Shown here: piece after piece, positions 5,190-5,560 of the stretch
Position numbering within the stretch: the first letter of the stretch is position 1
Layout: the number at the start of each line of letters is the position of its first letter
Origin: an uncultured Actinomycetes bacterium
GTDB taxonomy: Bacteria; Actinomycetota; Actinomycetes; S36-B12
Length of the DNA: 5,560 nt
Assembly (NCBI GenBank): GCA_903918595.1
Contig: CAIXFB010000154.1
Coordinates: 1 to 5,560, forward strand
Reading direction: 5' to 3'
The notes under the pieces: model-generated
What the model saw: only the letters and a program-made list of their open reading frames with translations
The model's database searches: none
What the model was told of the DNA's origin: nothing
Position numbers and translations under genes: made by a program

Positions 5190-5560
5190 ATGATGGTGCT
5201 CATGTCTAGTGCCACCGTGTCGCGCGCTTCCGGCTTGCGCGTGGGCGATCGGGTCATTGACCCACCCGTGGTGCTGGCACCGATGGCCGGAATCACCAAC
5301 CGGGCTTTTCGCCGGTTGTGTCGAGAAGAAGGCGCCGGCCTCTATGTCTCGGAGATGGTCACCTCGAGGGCGCTCCTGGAGCGCAACGAGGAAACCATGG
5401 ACCTCGTCACCTTCTCTGATGATGAGAATCCGCGGTCGGTTCAGCTCTACGGCGTTGACCCGCAGGTCATGGCCGAGGCCGTGCGGATCATTGTCGATGA
5501 GGACCGGGCCGATCACATTGACTTGAACTTCGGCTGCCCGGTGCCCAAGGTCACGCGCAA
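5190..5560 (+). CDS. dusB: tRNA-dihydrouridine synthase, DusB/NifR3 type (partial, 5' part)
   Basis: Open to the right edge; about 120 residues are visible. It is an FMN-dependent, NADPH-driven enzyme that reduces selected uridines in the tRNA D-loop. Numbered from the ATG at 5202, it shows the FMN-barrel start VVLAPMAGITNRAFRRLCRE (23-42), then SEMVTSRAL (50-58), SVQLYG (79-84) and HIDLNFGCPVPKVTR (105-119). C112 in the GCP motif is the expected catalytic proton donor. In-frame starts cluster at ATG 5190, ATG 5193, GTG 5196 and ATG 5202. GGGA at 5178-5181 favours 5190, and GGGA at 5187-5190 would serve 5202 at a long spacing. The gene is divergent from the MFS transporter, with only 14 to 44 bp between starts depending on the choices. 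Within view all motifs are intact. Confidence 0.93.
   Translation, partial: MMVLMSSATVSRASGLRVGDRVIDPPVVLAPMAGITNRAFRRLCREEGAGLYVSEMVTSRALLERNEETMDLVTFSDDENPRSVQLYGVDPQVMAEAVRIIVDEDRADHIDLNFGCPVPKVTR

Noticed and set aside
5154..5516. 120-residue minus-strand ORF opposite dusB
   Set aside because: It is antisense to clear Dus motifs and its translation has no domain-like features. It is a shadow of the high-GC coding frame.

Overview
The window looks like a compact, moderately GC-rich actinobacterial chromosome segment. The signs are the dense gene layout with short or overlapping junctions, a 460-residue alpha2-type glycyl-tRNA synthetase, a zinc-type lipoprotein/Zur site near glyS (a neighbourhood I recall from Streptomyces and mycobacteria), and promoters that seem to give leaderless mRNAs. 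A free-living aquatic actinomycete is my guess, because the CxxC/CxxC mini-protein resembles ones I associate with that group. The sequence alone cannot settle the genus.

Layout. 1-68 (-) is the first 22 codons of a lipoprotein, probably the solute-binding protein of a zinc ABC transporter. It has an excellent promoter and a Fur/Zur-type 21-bp palindrome at 88-108. 106-498 (-) is a three-helix membrane protein with a Gly/Ser-rich head. 528-938 (+) is an antibiotic-biosynthesis-monooxygenase (ABM) fold protein, coupled by an ATGA overlap to a compact phosphoribosyltransferase-like protein (935-1429). glyS follows (1523-2905, +). Its stop overlaps the stop of a convergent small zinc-ribbon-like protein (2899 to 3171 or 3075, -). 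That gene lies downstream of an HU-family DNA-binding gene (3180-3458, -), which has its own promoter and a 27-bp near-perfect palindrome at 3468-3494. Upstream is a 14-helix DHA2-family MFS exporter (3514-5175, -). Divergently, a dusB-type tRNA-dihydrouridine synthase starts at about 5190 and runs off the right edge.

How it fits together. Two genes concern tRNA (charging of tRNA-Gly and dihydrouridine formation). The most interesting thread is metal-responsive control. The palindrome over the lipoprotein promoter and the one over the HU promoter share the same 21-bp architecture and the half-site TGAAAAYGA (15 of 21 positions identical). This suggests that one Fur-family repressor, most likely Zur, controls both zinc uptake and an HU/zinc-ribbon pair. 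Zur control of an HU gene is not something I know to be described. No RNA genes, mobile elements, CRISPR arrays or convincing intrinsic terminators were seen, and no gene-free stretch exceeds 100 bases.
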